Source: Alnus glutinosa
Lineage: Eukaryota; Streptophyta; Magnoliopsida; Fagales; Betulaceae
DNA length: 64,000 bases
NCBI RefSeq assembly: GCF_958979055.1
Contig: NC_084897.1
Coordinates: 20,685,628 to 20,749,627, forward strand
Direction of reading: 5' to 3'
Shown here: piece by piece, positions 1 to 12,392 of the stretch
How the letters are laid out: each line of letters begins with the position of its first letter
Numbering within the stretch: the first letter of the stretch is position 1
Notes under the pieces: model-generated
The model's input: the letters and a program-made list of their open reading frames with translations, nothing else
Told to the model about the DNA's origin: nothing
Database searches by the model: none
Program-made: the position numbers and the translations under genes

Positions 1-59
1 TCATTCATTAAGAACAGATGATACTTCTTGAAATTCACATTACTATAAAGCTAACAGAG

Positions 60-60
<1 letters not shown>

Positions 61-92
<32 letters not shown>

Positions 93-94
93 TA
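61..94. repeat. TACA/TA microsatellite
   Basis: A run of TACA units passes into TA units. It is a simple repeat with no coding content. Confidence 0.9.
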
Positions 95-261
95 ATAAAA
101 CCCAGTTTTACTGCATTTAGTTCTTAGTTAGTTAATGAAAAAAGAAATGAAATAAAATACATTCACTTTCAGAAAAATAAACCATCAGGAGTGGTCTGAT
201 CACTTTTTCACAAAGCCGAGCACCTTGTTCTCATTTTTTGCCACGTCTTTCTTTTCATCCG

Positions 262-295
262 TTTTTTTTTTTTTTGGGGGGGGGGGGGGGGGGGG
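262..295. repeat. T14-G20 homopolymer junction
   Basis: Fourteen T are followed directly by about twenty G on the plus strand. The tract lies 3' of the visible exons of the minus-strand Myb/SANT-like gene, so the sense strand would carry C20-A14. Tract length in assemblies is often unreliable. Confidence 0.8.
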
Positions 296-455
296 CGGGA
301 AAGTTGGTTGCTTATGACTCTTTCTTGTTTTATGCATACTCTATAACAACAACAACAACAACAAATGAATAAATAAATAATTAGATCTTTGCATTAGCAA
401 ATTAATCACTAGCCAAAATAGGCTCAATATAAGCACAATACCAATAGGATACATT

Positions 456-1077
456 TCATCGCCAATGACAAAAGCAACATTTCTGCAGATCCATGACAGG
501 ACATAAAAACACACCAATATTCACTGCTTGAATGTCATCATCAAAGTCTACATCATGACTTGATCGGCTGTATCTTCCATCTGCTGCCGTGTGTGCATAT
601 ATCAAGCACAAATCATTGAAGTTCATCAAGGCTTTATTTCTGTAGGACTGTGCCTCCGGATGAGCCTGCATCTATACTATGTCAATTAACTTTCCCCCCA
701 AAGGTAGAGATCAAAAGAACACATGAACAAAAAAAGCAATGCACCTTGATGTAGGCATCCCAAACAGGATGACAGGCTACGACCATTTGCTTAGTATCAT
801 CCCAAGAGAATCCATTCTGATCAAGAAGATTCTTTATATCGTTGAATTGTGTCCACAAATTAGTATAATGACTTTTCAAGACCTTTTCGTCATATGGAGA
901 TCCAAAATATGCATTGAACATTGTCAGCATATCAGTCCAAGCTTGTTTGTTGAATGTATGGCCCATCCTATTCCCCCTATGTACTTGATCTAACAGAAGA
1001 TCAATAAAATAGCGTTCCATTTCTGGTGTCCAATTTGTCCTTGTACGATCGCTGCTTGTAGGCATTTGGGTGCCCAT
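456..1077 (-). CDS. Myb/SANT-like DNA-binding protein, partial (probably continues off the left edge)
   Basis: Two coding exons are visible. Exon A (1077 to 745, 111 codons, ending ..VWDAYIK) carries a Myb/SANT-like (Myb_DNA-bind_3) trihelix-type domain, with NWTPEMERYFIDLL at about residues 15-28 and QFNDIKNLLDQNGFSWDD near residues 78-95. It ends at AAG|GTGCAT. Exon B starts at 665 after TGCAG and continues AHPEAQSYRNK..ADGRYSRSSHDVDFDDD, the conserved tail that follows this domain in plant L10-interacting/MYB-like proteins derived from Harbinger-type Myb genes. A donor at about 515/514 (ATTG|GTGT) is plausible; without it the frame runs on to 456. Relatives often carry several such domains, so more exons may lie to the left of base 1. 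A TGTAG acceptor at about 1088 just upstream of the ATG fits a spliced 5' UTR. The role, probably DNA binding in the nucleus, is inferred from the family. Confidence 0.75.
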
Positions 1078-1808
1078 TCCTTCCCCTACAACATTGAGAA
1101 TATCATTCTAACAATAGTGCCCTTTAATTGTGCTTCCTCAATCCACTGAGGATGATTCAAATCTAGTCTTCAGTAACACAGACAAATACACGCTTAAAAT
1201 ATCACCTAAAGCGCATGAGCAGTGTTTGCACGCTATTTTGGCGTGTTTAACATTTCAAAAGTCATAACACTACAATTTAGACTATAACTAGTGATCAAAC
1301 GAAGAAAATACGCTGATATATACTAAAATTGTAATACTTCACTTAATATGCCATTTGGGGGGGGGGGGTGGGTCTCAGAAGATGAAAACCCAGAGGAAAA
1401 TTCACAAAGCTTTGTGCACTGTTTTGTTTATCTACTGCTAAATTAGCATTTATACAATCGCAAAATAACAACTCAAACTCAAAACAGTGAGAAAAATGAA
1501 GCTAATAGAGAGAACACATACAATATGAGCTCCAACTCTACATTTGTCGCCCGAAAGAAAAGAAAGGAAAGGGAGAATGTTCAATTCTGTGCAGCACTGT
1601 TTTCGGGTTTCTATTAAGTAAAAATCCCAGCTCAAGTTTTGTTCAAGTTTAGCTTCCAAGTGCATCACAAAGATGATAATTCAAAGTTTTAGTTCCTTTC
1701 GCCGTTTCCTACACTTTCTCAGTAACCAAACAGAACATAAGCTAATCTCATAATTCAATTATAACCACCATACATGCACAGAGAGAGAGAGAGATTAGGG
1801 TTTGGTAC

Positions 1809-2045
1809 CTTTGATTTGTCTGAAGGAGAAAGAGAAAAGCGAAGAGTGTGCGCGAGGGAAAAGCCTTCGGGGCGGAGTCTGGTTTTACGGGTCTCCGTGG
1901 AGCAGCTGGAGCTTACGGTAGAGAACGCTGTAGGATGCCGTTTGGATCTGTTGAGTGCCACACTCTCCTCTGCGAATGGGATATCCTCCACCGGTTCAGG
2001 AATATATCAGCACTTCAATTTCAGGAAGAATCGGGGCGTTAACAT
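1809..2045 (-). other. Probable 5' UTR exon and promoter-proximal region of the Myb/SANT-like gene
   Basis: This stretch is richer in GC than its surroundings and ends on the minus strand at CAAAG|GTACC (1809/1808), a good donor that pairs with the TGTAG acceptor near 1088. It holds an open frame of 78 codons on the minus strand (1755-1991) with no recognisable domain. I read it as leader rather than protein. Confidence 0.45.
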
Positions 2046-2049
2046 GCAA

Positions 2050-4150
2050 TAACCAACCCCCGGCACAATAAAAAAATTTGAGATATCATGTTTTGTTATT
2101 TTAAGACATAATTTTTTTGATTATTTTGCCTATTTTTAGCTAGTTTTAGGATTTTTTTTTTCTAAAAATTAAAAGTTACAACATAAGTAAAAATAGTTAG
2201 AAATTGTGTATTGTCATACTATTATTGGCGGTGATGTGGCACTCTGACAGTTTTCACTAAAATTTCAAATGAAAATTCTGGGTAAGGGCTTATTTGCCCT
2301 TTATGCTTACCATAGAAAGTTTTTAAGCCACTTTTTAACTATAGGGACCTTATAGCAAACTAGTGTAACCATATATATTAATTTTGCATTTTTTTTCGTA
2401 TATTTGAAGGCCTAAATAACAAATTTAAGTGACACATTTTTACATTTAAATAAATTTTACTTTTAATTTGTATAGTATATTTTTTTTATTTAAAAATAAT
2501 GAGTAATATTACATTTTACACCCAACTCCAACTAGACTGATGTGGTAGTGTCCATTAATCCTTACAAAAAGAAAAATACCAAGGGCTGATGGTGCCACTT
2601 GTGAGATAAGATTGGGGTGAGAGTATAGTATTTATTATTTAGCATTTCTAAAAGATTATTCTTCACACTTTTTTATGCAAAATTACTAATTATATTTTTA
2701 TATTCAAGTTTTTCTAAATATCTGATTTTCAATTGATAACATTGTTAATCCAATTAATCTTTCTTCTGTTATTGTCTATCTTATACGATGGGATTTTATC
2801 AATTTTGATTTTGAGACAAAAGAAATTGTTATACTACTCCAAGGGAAGATATACTTTTAAGACAAGAATCGACCATATCCCCTATTTTGAGGTTAATATT
2901 ATAACAACCATATGGTGTGTAAAATTCTTTAGGATTTATGTTAAGAAGTTTTTTTGCACCCCTTGTTGTCTTCTTTTCATATTAGATCGCTATCATATCC
3001 TTGTTCTCTTATATCGTTAATATCAAGTTCAAGATTTTTTATTGTATTTATAATTTAATTAAAAATACATTTTCCAGTAGTTCATATACTTTTAGAAATC
3101 CTACAAAATGCTCATTTATTTTTATTTGACTTGTTGAAATATCAACATATGGTAGAGATATTTGTTATTGATGACTTACACCAGGAGTAAATAAAGTATA
3201 ATTGAAAAATATTTTTCTTTTTTAATTTTTAAATAATATTATTTATAATTTCAATTGCCAGCAAATATATGGATTTAATTTGTATATCATGTCGAAGATA
3301 ATGATTATAGATTTCACCATCTTGAATACATCGAATATGTTATTACATTACTGAATCAAATTCTGCAATCGTTTCAAATTGACTTAAAAAAATCTCATTA
3401 TTTTTTCTGTAGATTTTTTCATTTTTTTTCTCATCAGAATGCCAAATTATTTTTACCTGGATTCTTTACTACATCAATAATTATCAATAATACTCTTTTC
3501 CAGTGATCTTTCTTTTTGTTAAATTGTTCTTAGACAGTTTTATCAATTGTTTTATTCTACAACAATCTTATTTCTAAATAAACTCAAGCATTCATGTTAG
3601 TAATATGCTCATTAACTGGGGCATTGTATTATTTCCATCTTTCAACTGATAACCATTTTTTAATCACAATTCATAAAAATTATTCTACAAGCTCTACAAA
3701 GAATTCCAATGGGCATCTGAGAAATTAGAAATCGCATAGAGAAGCACACATTGGCTAGTGATTGTGAGGCCATATTCTTGATCGGAAAGGATAAAAGCCT
3801 TCGTCATGTTCTCAATCTCTATCTATCCATGGGATAGAATGGCAAAGACTTAAAAGTTATGTTTGGTCGTGTTGAGATATGAGTATAAAACTAAGTATGT
3901 CAACCATAACTCGACCTATTTAATTAAACATGTCAAATCCTTAAACTCAGGCCCTCTAAGTTTGTATTAAATTCGTGTCGGATTCGTAAGCCATGAAAAA
4001 ATTATCTACCATTATGTTGCATATCGGGTTTAGGTCGAATCGAAGTTTAGGTATAAAACTATATGAATCAATCCTAACCCGACACAGCCGGCCATAGTTT
4101 TAAGTTTTAGAAAAGCCTATAGAAATAAACGTGTTCATGGGATTCTTATC
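2050..4150. other. Gene-free AT-rich stretch
   Basis: No recognisable gene. The 95-codon open frame at 2733-3020 is a hydrophobic translation of AT-rich DNA with no family match that I can see. Degenerate acccgacac-type words at 3900-4090 resemble the oligo-CGGGT repeats seen near 16.4 kb and 60.6 kb. Confidence 0.5.
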
Positions 4151-4471
4151 TGCTTTGCTAAATTTTTAGTTCATTCTAAATGTTGTAAGTTTCATATATG
4201 CTCTCAAGATTTTGGCAGATGGACAAGTCTCTCCAGTAACCGAGGTTCGCATGTATGCCTTGTGAGAGAATGGAGCAAACAAATCCTCCAAGGAAAGAGC
4301 AAGAAACTGATTACTGGCAACAATATTTTGTGAGTCTAAAATTCCAAGCAATAATTCATTTCCTCCAATTCTAAAACATGCAACTTTGCCTGCTTCTCCG
4401 CTACTAATTCAGCTGACCTTTTACAGCCTCATACAAAAAGGCTAAAGTTACAGCAACATACACAAAGACAC

Positions 4472-7400
4472 TCATCTATATTCCTCTGGCAAGCGGTATC
4501 CAGGCAAGACAATTTGGTCAGCAAACATCTTGCCAGTCTTGGGCATGACATGCCAATGCAATGTTAGGTTAAATTCTTTACCACGGAGATTGCTTCCCTG
4601 CTCAGAGAGAGGGGAAAAAAAAAGTATTAATTTTCTTTCAAGCCAAGAAACGGCTAAAGTAGGCTTGAAAATGAAAAGTATTAAGAACACAACATGAAGG
4701 TGGCATACTTGATCAATGAAACGATACTTGTTTGAGGTATGAATCCAAAACTTTGCATGCTCTTTAGAAGGAATAATGCCATCCCAAAGGGAAATCTGCA
4801 AAATGACGTGTCAAAAACAATTCAATTGATAAACACGATATTTGTGCAGTAAAAACCTGGATTATGAAACACTAGCACATAAATATGTGATGGGGAAAGA
4901 CAAAAGACCAACAATTTCAAAGTGAAAATTTATAACATAGATCTTTCAGTACAAGATATGGAGATACTTCAAAATATGAAATGCACCAAATGCCTATTGC
5001 TTACCTGATTTAACGCATTTTTAGGGGTTTCATACTCAGCAGCTAAGAATACAAAAACCTGCAAAAATGTAGCCAATTAAAAATCTCAGCTTTAAACTTG
5101 AAGCTTTAAAAGAATAATAGCCTGGAAATTCAGTAAAAAGTAGAATATAATTATGCATCCCACTTATATGAGTTAGTTTGCTGTTTTTTACTTGGAGCTT
5201 TAAGAAATTCATGGGACACTAACACGAGTGCAGCAAAACAGTGGGAAAGACATAAATATGAAAAAGTCTCTGTACAATCTAAATCCTCTAGTTAGAGCTG
5301 CATGTTTATACTTCAGAATGAGCAACCATCGAGAGTACTCCTGTCAAGGTGGACGAATAATTAATGTTTAATAGGCCTCATCCATTCTCTCCTTTTTCAA
5401 ATTACTTTGCAAAAAATTCAGAATGAGCATGCAAGCAATTTTAAGAATTCGAAAAACTTTCCATACAGTTAAATCAATCTTTGACATATAGTCAAGGGGC
5501 AGCTAAACTGGTGGAACTCAATCCTCTTAGCCCGAGCCTCATATTCGTACTTTAGATATTAGCATCATTTGTCAAAATCATTTCAATCGTCATTTCAAAG
5601 AACTCTCTTTTGTACACAAATACAACTAAAAGGAACCAGTAAAACATGACTAAGAATCATCGCCAAAGTGAAACACAAGTATTTGTCAAATGGTTAACCT
5701 GCTTTGTATTCCACGTAAACAATGATTGTAAGTCAGCTGATACATTCAATGTCATGCTGACCTGCACAAAATGGAAGACTCGTTACTTCAGATAGAACAG
5801 GTGATTATAGGAGTTTTATGTGGAATTATAACATGTTTAATATAAACAAAACAGAATATTAATAATGCAGTAAGAATTTAAAAATAAAATAACAAAAAAC
5901 TAATGAGCAGGAAGAGAAGAAATGGGACAAACAGAGCAGTGGATCATTGTCTAACCCTACTAACCAATTTTGTCAGCTCTGGATTATTCCAGATACATAG
6001 ACTAAATTTCTCAACCAAAGGGTCATCTACTTTAGAAGACATCTAGCTTTAAAAATTTAGAGCTCCTGACCTCCTGCCCTAATCAATCACTTCAGATAGA
6101 AGGATCTGTTGCAAACAGAAATATGTCAAAAGTATCCACCAGCTTAATTAAAATCATTTACCTAAATATGACATGTTGATAACCTCCGCCAACATTAATA
6201 GTTAGTCTCAGTATGTGAGCATCAAACAGACTAACAAAGGATTGACAAGAAGCTTCAAACAATATAGGTTAAAGACAATTTCTCTCATGAAGTCAAATAG
6301 CTTAAAGTAGATCTCATTAGTGAAGAAAAACCTCAGATGTATTGAGTAGCGGTCAAGAAGGAAAGGTGCTATCTGATCTTCTCACTTAAAAGGCCAACAG
6401 TAGCTACTTCAAGACTGACCAAGACATCATAAGCCTAATAAGCAGCAAAAGAATATCATCCCTTCTAAAATCCTTCAAAAGGCTTACTAACCTCCTTCCT
6501 TCTGCAAGATCAAACTTTGCTCCCTAAATCTAGTGGGTTTTTTGCTTTCAAATCTTATCGGAAAAGATTTGTTCCTAGCACTTTCCAGTAAATCTGTTTA
6601 GATTAATGGTCATCAGAAGCATCCCCAAATGTGAAATCCCTAGAAAGTTGCTAACAGATAAGTCAACTATGATGACTTAACATTTGCTTCAATACTAAAT
6701 GATAGGAGAAACAGCAGATCACGTCATCCTTTGCTGAAAGGTGGTTTATATTATGTACTCTCTGATTTGGTCTACCTAACTGTGATACTGCATGTAGAGA
6801 TGTTCTAAGTCTATGGCATCCTCCTTCGAAGGTATGGCAGCCTCCAAGATGGGTTGCTCTATAAACCCTCAATACTTGATGAGTAATGCTGCGTACTACA
6901 CCCCATCCCACTACGTGGCATTGCCATTCCATCATTGATTTTTTTTTCTTTTTTCTTTTAACAAGAGATGATCTAAGAGTGGACTAGCAGTGCCTTGTAA
7001 GCATAATGAGATAGTGAGGAGATGAGGGTACCGTATGTAGTATTACTCTTTTTGTAAACATGCTATGTACCCACACAAAGATGAATAATATTCGTACTAG
7101 AAACTACATTTTCATTCCACCATTATCCCATAATGCTAACGTGGAAATCCCAACCAATTTTTTGGATAATTTCTTTTCTTTTCTTTTTTTTAAAAAAAGC
7201 CAAGAGTTGGTCAAGACTACAAATTATTGTACAACAAAAATGTGGTATATAACATTACCGTTCATACAAACATGTAGTATCCTCTACCGATCAAGAGAAT
7301 AAGCCCCAGAGAGACCATCTTTTGAACAATTTCGCAAATAAAATGAATAGTACCATAAGACTGAATTCACATAAATACTACTCTAATCAATTCACACACA

Positions 7401-8015
7401 TACGACTCAAATCCTAGCATAGCAGAACAAATCCGACACATAATGGATAAAATTATCCAAAAAAATAAATATGACGAAAAGTAACAGTGATCAAAAACTG
7501 TAATTCACAAAACCCATCAAAATAGTTATAAAAAAACAAAAAAACAAAACCCATCAAAATCTATAGCGTATCACAAGTTTGTCGCTTTATTCCAAAATTA
7601 ACCACAAATAAGTAAAAACAACCCGAATCTGACTAAACCCGTCAATGTACGAGCCATAATTCACACAAATTAAAACATTAAGTCATAAATATATACAGAA
7701 AACCCCCCACAAAATACAAAACAAAAATTACCTCGTCGTTCCCATTGGGTTGCTTCTGGAACCAATTAATGTTCAACACCTACAAACCAAAAGAAACAAA
7801 TCAGGTAAGTGAATCATAGATCTACCAAAAACATAATAAAAAATTAAAAACTTTAAAAAAAAAATTAAGGAAAAGAAAGGGAGAGGGACCTGAACACGGG
7901 CAGAGGGAGAGGGGTGGTTGAAGTTGTCGGAGACGGAGGCCATGGCGCACATGAGGGCGAGGATCGTCACCGCGAAGGTCAGCAAAGCGTTGGCTCTGTA
8001 CCCAAAAGAATGCAT
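4472..8015 (-). CDS. SPC22: Signal peptidase complex subunit 3 (SPC22/23-like), complete, six exons
   Basis: Six exons, all in phase 0 and all with GT..AG borders, give 167 aa: 8015-7890, 7779-7732, 5761-5699, 5058-5005, 4795-4709 and 4597-4472. The product starts [16 protein letters not shown] and ends [11 protein letters not shown]. It matches the plant SPC3/SPCS3 family over its full length: an N-terminal membrane segment at about residues 11-30, then a lumenal domain with [47 protein letters not shown]3 is the non-catalytic, glycoprotein-like subunit of the ER signal peptidase and is needed for cleavage of secretory signal peptides. All family landmarks are present and no residue looks broken. 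Exons 2 and 3 are separated by an intron of about 2 kb (5762-7731). The ATG at 8015 is the family start. The identification is confident. Confidence 0.96.
5762..7731 (-). other. Intron 2 of the SPC22-like gene
   Basis: About 2 kb of AT-rich intron. Open frames at 6663-6935 (minus) and 7060-7302 (plus) show no family features. I see no bounded mobile element in it. Confidence 0.7.
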
Positions 8016-8229
8016 TTTTGTTTCCTTCTTCTCTTTTTCTGGGTCTTTTTGGGTTTTGGGTTTCTCTCTTTGCTTTTGTTTTGCTTCTTCTGCTTCGGCT
8101 GGTTCTTGGGTTCGGCCGGGAGAGAAAAGGGTAATCGGGAGGAAGGATGTGCCATTGGGATGTGTTCTATTTTGCCTTTTATGTCAATGAAGCGATGGTG
8201 TGTCCAGTGGGAGTAAAAGGGTTCCATGC

Positions 8230-9018
8230 TGTTATTGGACAGGACACGTACTGTGGACCCACTATACGTGCTACGTGCTGATGTGGCTTTTTTAATTTTC
8301 TAATTTTATTTCATCGTTATTAACTTATTATTATTTTGCCCTCTTATATTATTTTAGAATCTGTTTGAATTTACGATATTAAAATAACGATTTAAAAATA
8401 TGCAATATAAAAATGTAGGGAAGTGTTTAACAAAATTACAGTTTACTCCTTAAAATTGTAATTTTAGCCTTTAAAATTGTGTGTTTTTTTAAAAATATCA
8501 TATTGAATGCAATTTGAAAATGCAGATTTTAAGTATTTTTAAATTGTAATTTTTTTAAAAATGCAATTTCAAACTATTCATTTTTTGCAATTTGGTTTAA
8601 AATCGAACTTTTTGTTTACGAAATTACAATGCCAAACGCACCCTTAATAAAAAAGGATATATTTTCATTTTGTGGCTAATGTCTATTGCTACCTATGCCT
8701 AGATCTTGAATAAATGAAAGTTTTATTGATGAGGGCTGATAGACAGGGGACGGTCTTGTCACCCTCTTTTTCTTAAAAAAATTATTTTTTATTATCAATG
8801 GGGTGCTGGGGGACGGTTTATCGTCCCCCATCAATCATTTTCCTTTGTTGATAAGATCTTTTCAATTGTAGCCAATATCTTTTTATTACGAATAATTCCA
8901 ACAATTCGAGAAAAAGAGGCATTCAGGATGGTGCGATTTGTTTTTTTTTTTTTCCTTCTTTACCGCTTTTAGTCTTCAGAGAAAGATTCATTATCTGGGA
9001 GAGAAAGAAAAAAAAATT
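8230..9018. other. Gene-free AT-rich stretch with MITE-like remnants
   Basis: Between 8351 and 8645 lies an A/T-rich sequence with repeated aaattgca/tgcaattt words ending in ccaaacgcaccc. A similar sequence occurs at 62835-63085. At 8720-8845 GGGGACGGT..CGTCCCC words form an imperfect inverted repeat that resembles 54650-54760. No gene. Confidence 0.5.
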
Positions 9019-9019
9019 A

Positions 9020-9671
9020 GGAAAAAGTACACATCTTTTAAAACTATCACATCATTGTTTGATGTGCCCTTCAAACTATAAATTGTGTCAATGTTTTTTC
9101 TTAAACTACTAAAAAATGTCAATGTCCCCCTAATAACAAAAATGCCCATCATAAAATTATTAAAATAAAATAAAAACTAAAAAAGTTATTAAAAAAATAT
9201 AAAATAACAAAAATTTATTCTAAAAAAAAAAACTGTTTTTTCTTTTTTTAAAAAAAAAAAAATCAGTCTTTTCGTTTTATTTTTAATTTAATAAAAAACT
9301 AGTTTTTTTCTTGTTTGTTTTGGTTTTTTTTTTTCAAAAAAAAAATAATTTTCAGTTATTTTTTCGTTTGCTTTTTTAAAAAATAAAAAATCTTTCTTCT
9401 TCGTTTTTTATTTTATTTTTTTTTAAACAATTTTTTAGTTTTTAATTTTTAATTTTTTAGTTTTAGTTTGTTTTTTTTTTTTTTGAATTTATAAGAACAT
9501 TTTTGTCTTATTAAAAAAAAAATTAGGGTCATTTTTGTTTTTTTGTTGGTCTTAGGGAGAACATTGACATTTTTTTTTGGTAATATAAGGGGGGATATTA
9601 ATACAATTGGTAGTTTGGAGGGTACATTAACAATTGAGTGGTAGTTTGAGGAGGATATGTGTACTTTTCCC
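9020..9671. mobile_element. MITE-like inverted-repeat element, about 650 bp
   Basis: The ends GGAAAAAGTACACAT and ATGTGTACTTTTCC are inverse complements. The arms continue inward as ttcaaactat/atagtttgag-type words. The centre is A/T homopolymer with no coding sequence. The same fold-back style is used by 9744-10576, 20170-20565 and 25485-26013. Confidence 0.7.
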
Positions 9672-9743
9672 AAACAAATTATTGATATAAATCTATGCTT
9701 AATTGCTTACTGTGAATGTGAAGTTTGTAAATAAAAGATTTAG

Positions 9744-10576
9744 GGTTAATTATATATATAAAAAAAAAAAAAAGCATTTCAAACTATCAGCCGTTTTTAA
9801 AGTAGCCCCATGAACTGTTAAATGCATTATTCGGGCCTCACAAACTACCAAAGAATACCCAAAAGACCAATTTTGTTGAAATATTCATATAATACTATTG
9901 TCACATGTCATATTTTCGATTTAAAAATAATAAAAATTTAAAATTAATTTTAGAAAATCAAATAAAATTTTTAAAAAACTGTTTAAAAAAATATGAATGG
10001 GTAGTTGAACCCCCCCAAAGACGTGGGGAGTGATTCAGCCACCTCCAAAGAGCAAAATGGGGGTGGCTTCGGAGCCTTGGGGTTGGCTCGGCCACCCCTA
10101 TTTGGCGTGGAGGTGGGTTCGGCCAGCCCCAAAGGCCAATCCTTCAACTTTTTATCTTTTTTTTTTTTTAATTTTTTTATTTTTTCCTCTTTAGCCTTGT
10201 AGGGGGTGGCCGAACCGCGGCCACCCCCAATGGCCAAACCCTCATCTCTCTCTCTTTTTTTTTTTTCTTTTTCTTGACTCGCTCTCTTTGACTATGTGGG
10301 GTGGCCGAACCACCGGGGTGGTTTGGCCACCCCTTCATATTTTTATTTTTATTTTGTTTTATTTTTTTAGCATTTTTTATTTTTAAATTTAAATTTATTT
10401 ATTTTAATTAAAAATATGACATATGGCAAATGTATTATATGAATATTTCGACAAAAAATGTCTTTTTGGTAGTTTGTGGGGCTCGAGTGATGCACTTAGT
10501 AGTTCAAGAGGCTACTTTAAAAACGGCTGGTAGTTTGGAGGGCTTTTTTTTTTTTTTTTTTTTTTAATAATTAACC
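9744..10576. mobile_element. MITE-like inverted-repeat element, about 830 bp, with a GGTGGCCGAACCACC core
   Basis: The ends GGTTAATTAT and ATAATTAACC are inverse complements. The arms carry AGCCGTTTTTAAAGTAGCC against GGCTACTTTAAAAACGGCT. The centre has GC-rich blocks of the type ggggtggccgaaccaccgg, which recur at 48.4, 53.4-53.6, 60.6 and 62.7 kb. The open frames in it are compositional. Confidence 0.8.
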
Positions 10577-11500
10577 ATAATTTAAATATTGTTTCAAATA
10601 AATGTTAGAGAAAAATAATGTTTTTTTAATATTAAAATAATGAGGGAACTACTTTTGCTTTCCTAAATTTCAACTTTTGGTTTATTTTGTGTTTCCTTAG
10701 TTTATAGAACAACAAAAGAATCTGATTCAAATGGTTTTTTAAGAGTTTTCTCTATATATAATGAAGATAATGAGATTTATTAGGGAAATTGCTGCTGGTA
10801 CTCTTAATGCTTTGGTTGTCCTATTAAGTACCTTTGTGTCTATGAGTCTTTGCGATAGCAAACATAGCCCTAATGGGCTGGTGGTATTACATAGGGGGTT
10901 TTTCGCACTGCATATTGTGCTGTAAAATATTTCATTTATATTTCGAATTGTATTTATTATAAGAAAATAATAATAAAAAAGAGAAAACCATTGTCATTAC
11001 ATTTTATTATTTTAGTTAAGCCCCCTAAAGATAATCTTTTGACTCCATCACTAGGCATTATAATGTATTGTTGAGCATGCATTAGCATGAAATGGAATCA
11101 AATTCATTGGTTATCAATGAAAATCATAATACCAATAATATTGTAGTCTAATAATATTTCCCTTATTTGTGAAATAAAAAATTGAGTTTGGCCTACCATA
11201 AGTATGAAATTTGTGAACATTTAAAAATAAGGAGACTACGAGTACTTGTTTGAAAAAAAAAAGAAAAAAGAAGAAGCATTTTACCCGCCCGAATTTTAGG
11301 TGTCCAAAATAGAACCCAAATTAATCAAGTTCACCCAATCGCACGCAGCCAAACAGACCCAAATCAAATTCACCCACTTCAACCCCACGTTAAAAAGTTA
11401 ATAAAACTGTAAAAAAATCTACTACGGGTGATAAAACTGCAAGGTAAAATGCAAATATTAGAAAGGGTAAAACCGTCAGAAAATAATTGAAGGCACCCAT
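10577..11500. other. Gene-free stretch upstream of the NF-YC gene
   Basis: AT-rich with no recognisable gene. It presumably contains the distal promoter of the NF-YC gene, but I can name no specific element. Confidence 0.5.
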
Positions 11501-11519
11501 AAAAGTTAGGTTCTGACAT

Positions 11520-11895
11520 TGTAAGTCAGAATCGAAAACACGCTCAGCTTTTTCGTTTCGCTCTTCCTTCCTCTTCGGTTCGTACTTCGTTCCTAGAAAA
11601 CAACATTTAATAATCATTTCGAAAACTTCGATTCTGTTTTTTCTTCTTTCTTTTTTCATTTTTCATTTTTTTTTTGTTGGTTGTTTTCTTTATTTTTCTC
11701 AAACCCTATATTTCATACGAATAAAATTGGGATCTTTTGGTCTACGGAAAGCTTTCCAAAAATACATTCGGCCCTGAAGAACTCCCATTGCATAGAACAG
11801 ATCTCTGAAAGGCTTTTCTCATTTACTTTTTTTTTTTCCCCTTTCTTTTCAGGCCCTCAGTCTTGCGGAGCAGAGCAATACCCTTCTGTAAAAAG
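11520..11895 (+). other. Probable 5' UTR exon of the NF-YC gene
   Basis: A CT-rich leader-like stretch ends at AAAAG|GTACTG (donor after 11895). It pairs with the TTTAG acceptor ending at 13735, five bases before the ATG, and implies a UTR intron of about 1.84 kb. The transcription start is not resolved. Confidence 0.5.
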
Positions 11896-12116
11896 GTACT
11901 GAATTTCTCTCTTTCTCTAATATAAACATGCAAGTGTATATATTTTCATGTATGTGTATATTCTGTGAGATACGTTTTTTTTTTAAACATTTATTTGGAA
12001 TGTCAATTTTAATCAGTTTTTCTTTTGTTGGATCTGTGTTTTTTGGGGGAACACTGGTCAAATTTGTAGTTGTTATAATGGCTTTCTGTTGTTTGATTCA
12101 ATAGTCATATCATTAT

Positions 12117-12392
12117 TGGCCCCGTTTAATAACAACCTCCCCTTATTTTTCACTTCTCCAAAAAAAAAACATCAATTCAAAACATAACATTTTTTACTTT
12201 TTATATCACATAAACAATTTTTTATTATTATTTAAATAAAAAAACTCACTACAATACAATTTTTTTTTTTTTTTTTTTTTTCACTTTTCCATATAAATTC
12301 TTTCCACTGTATATCACATCAATCACTTTTAACTTTGACTCAACAAAATTTTTTTCCATAAGGGGAGGGGAGGGGATTACTAAACGGGGCCA
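12117..12392. mobile_element. MITE inside the NF-YC 5' UTR intron
   Basis: The terminal inverted repeats TGGCCCCGTTTA and TAAACGGGGCCA enclose about 276 bp of noncoding DNA with cctcccctt/aaggggagg sub-terminal arms. The target duplication is not clear. Confidence 0.75.

Noticed and set aside
2733-3020. 95-codon hydrophobic frame
   Set aside because: AT-rich DNA readily gives Ile/Leu/Phe-rich frames. No splice context or family.
4166-4351. 61-codon minus-strand frame beyond the SPC22-like stop
   Set aside because: It lies in the 3' flank of the gene, with no domain and no splice link.
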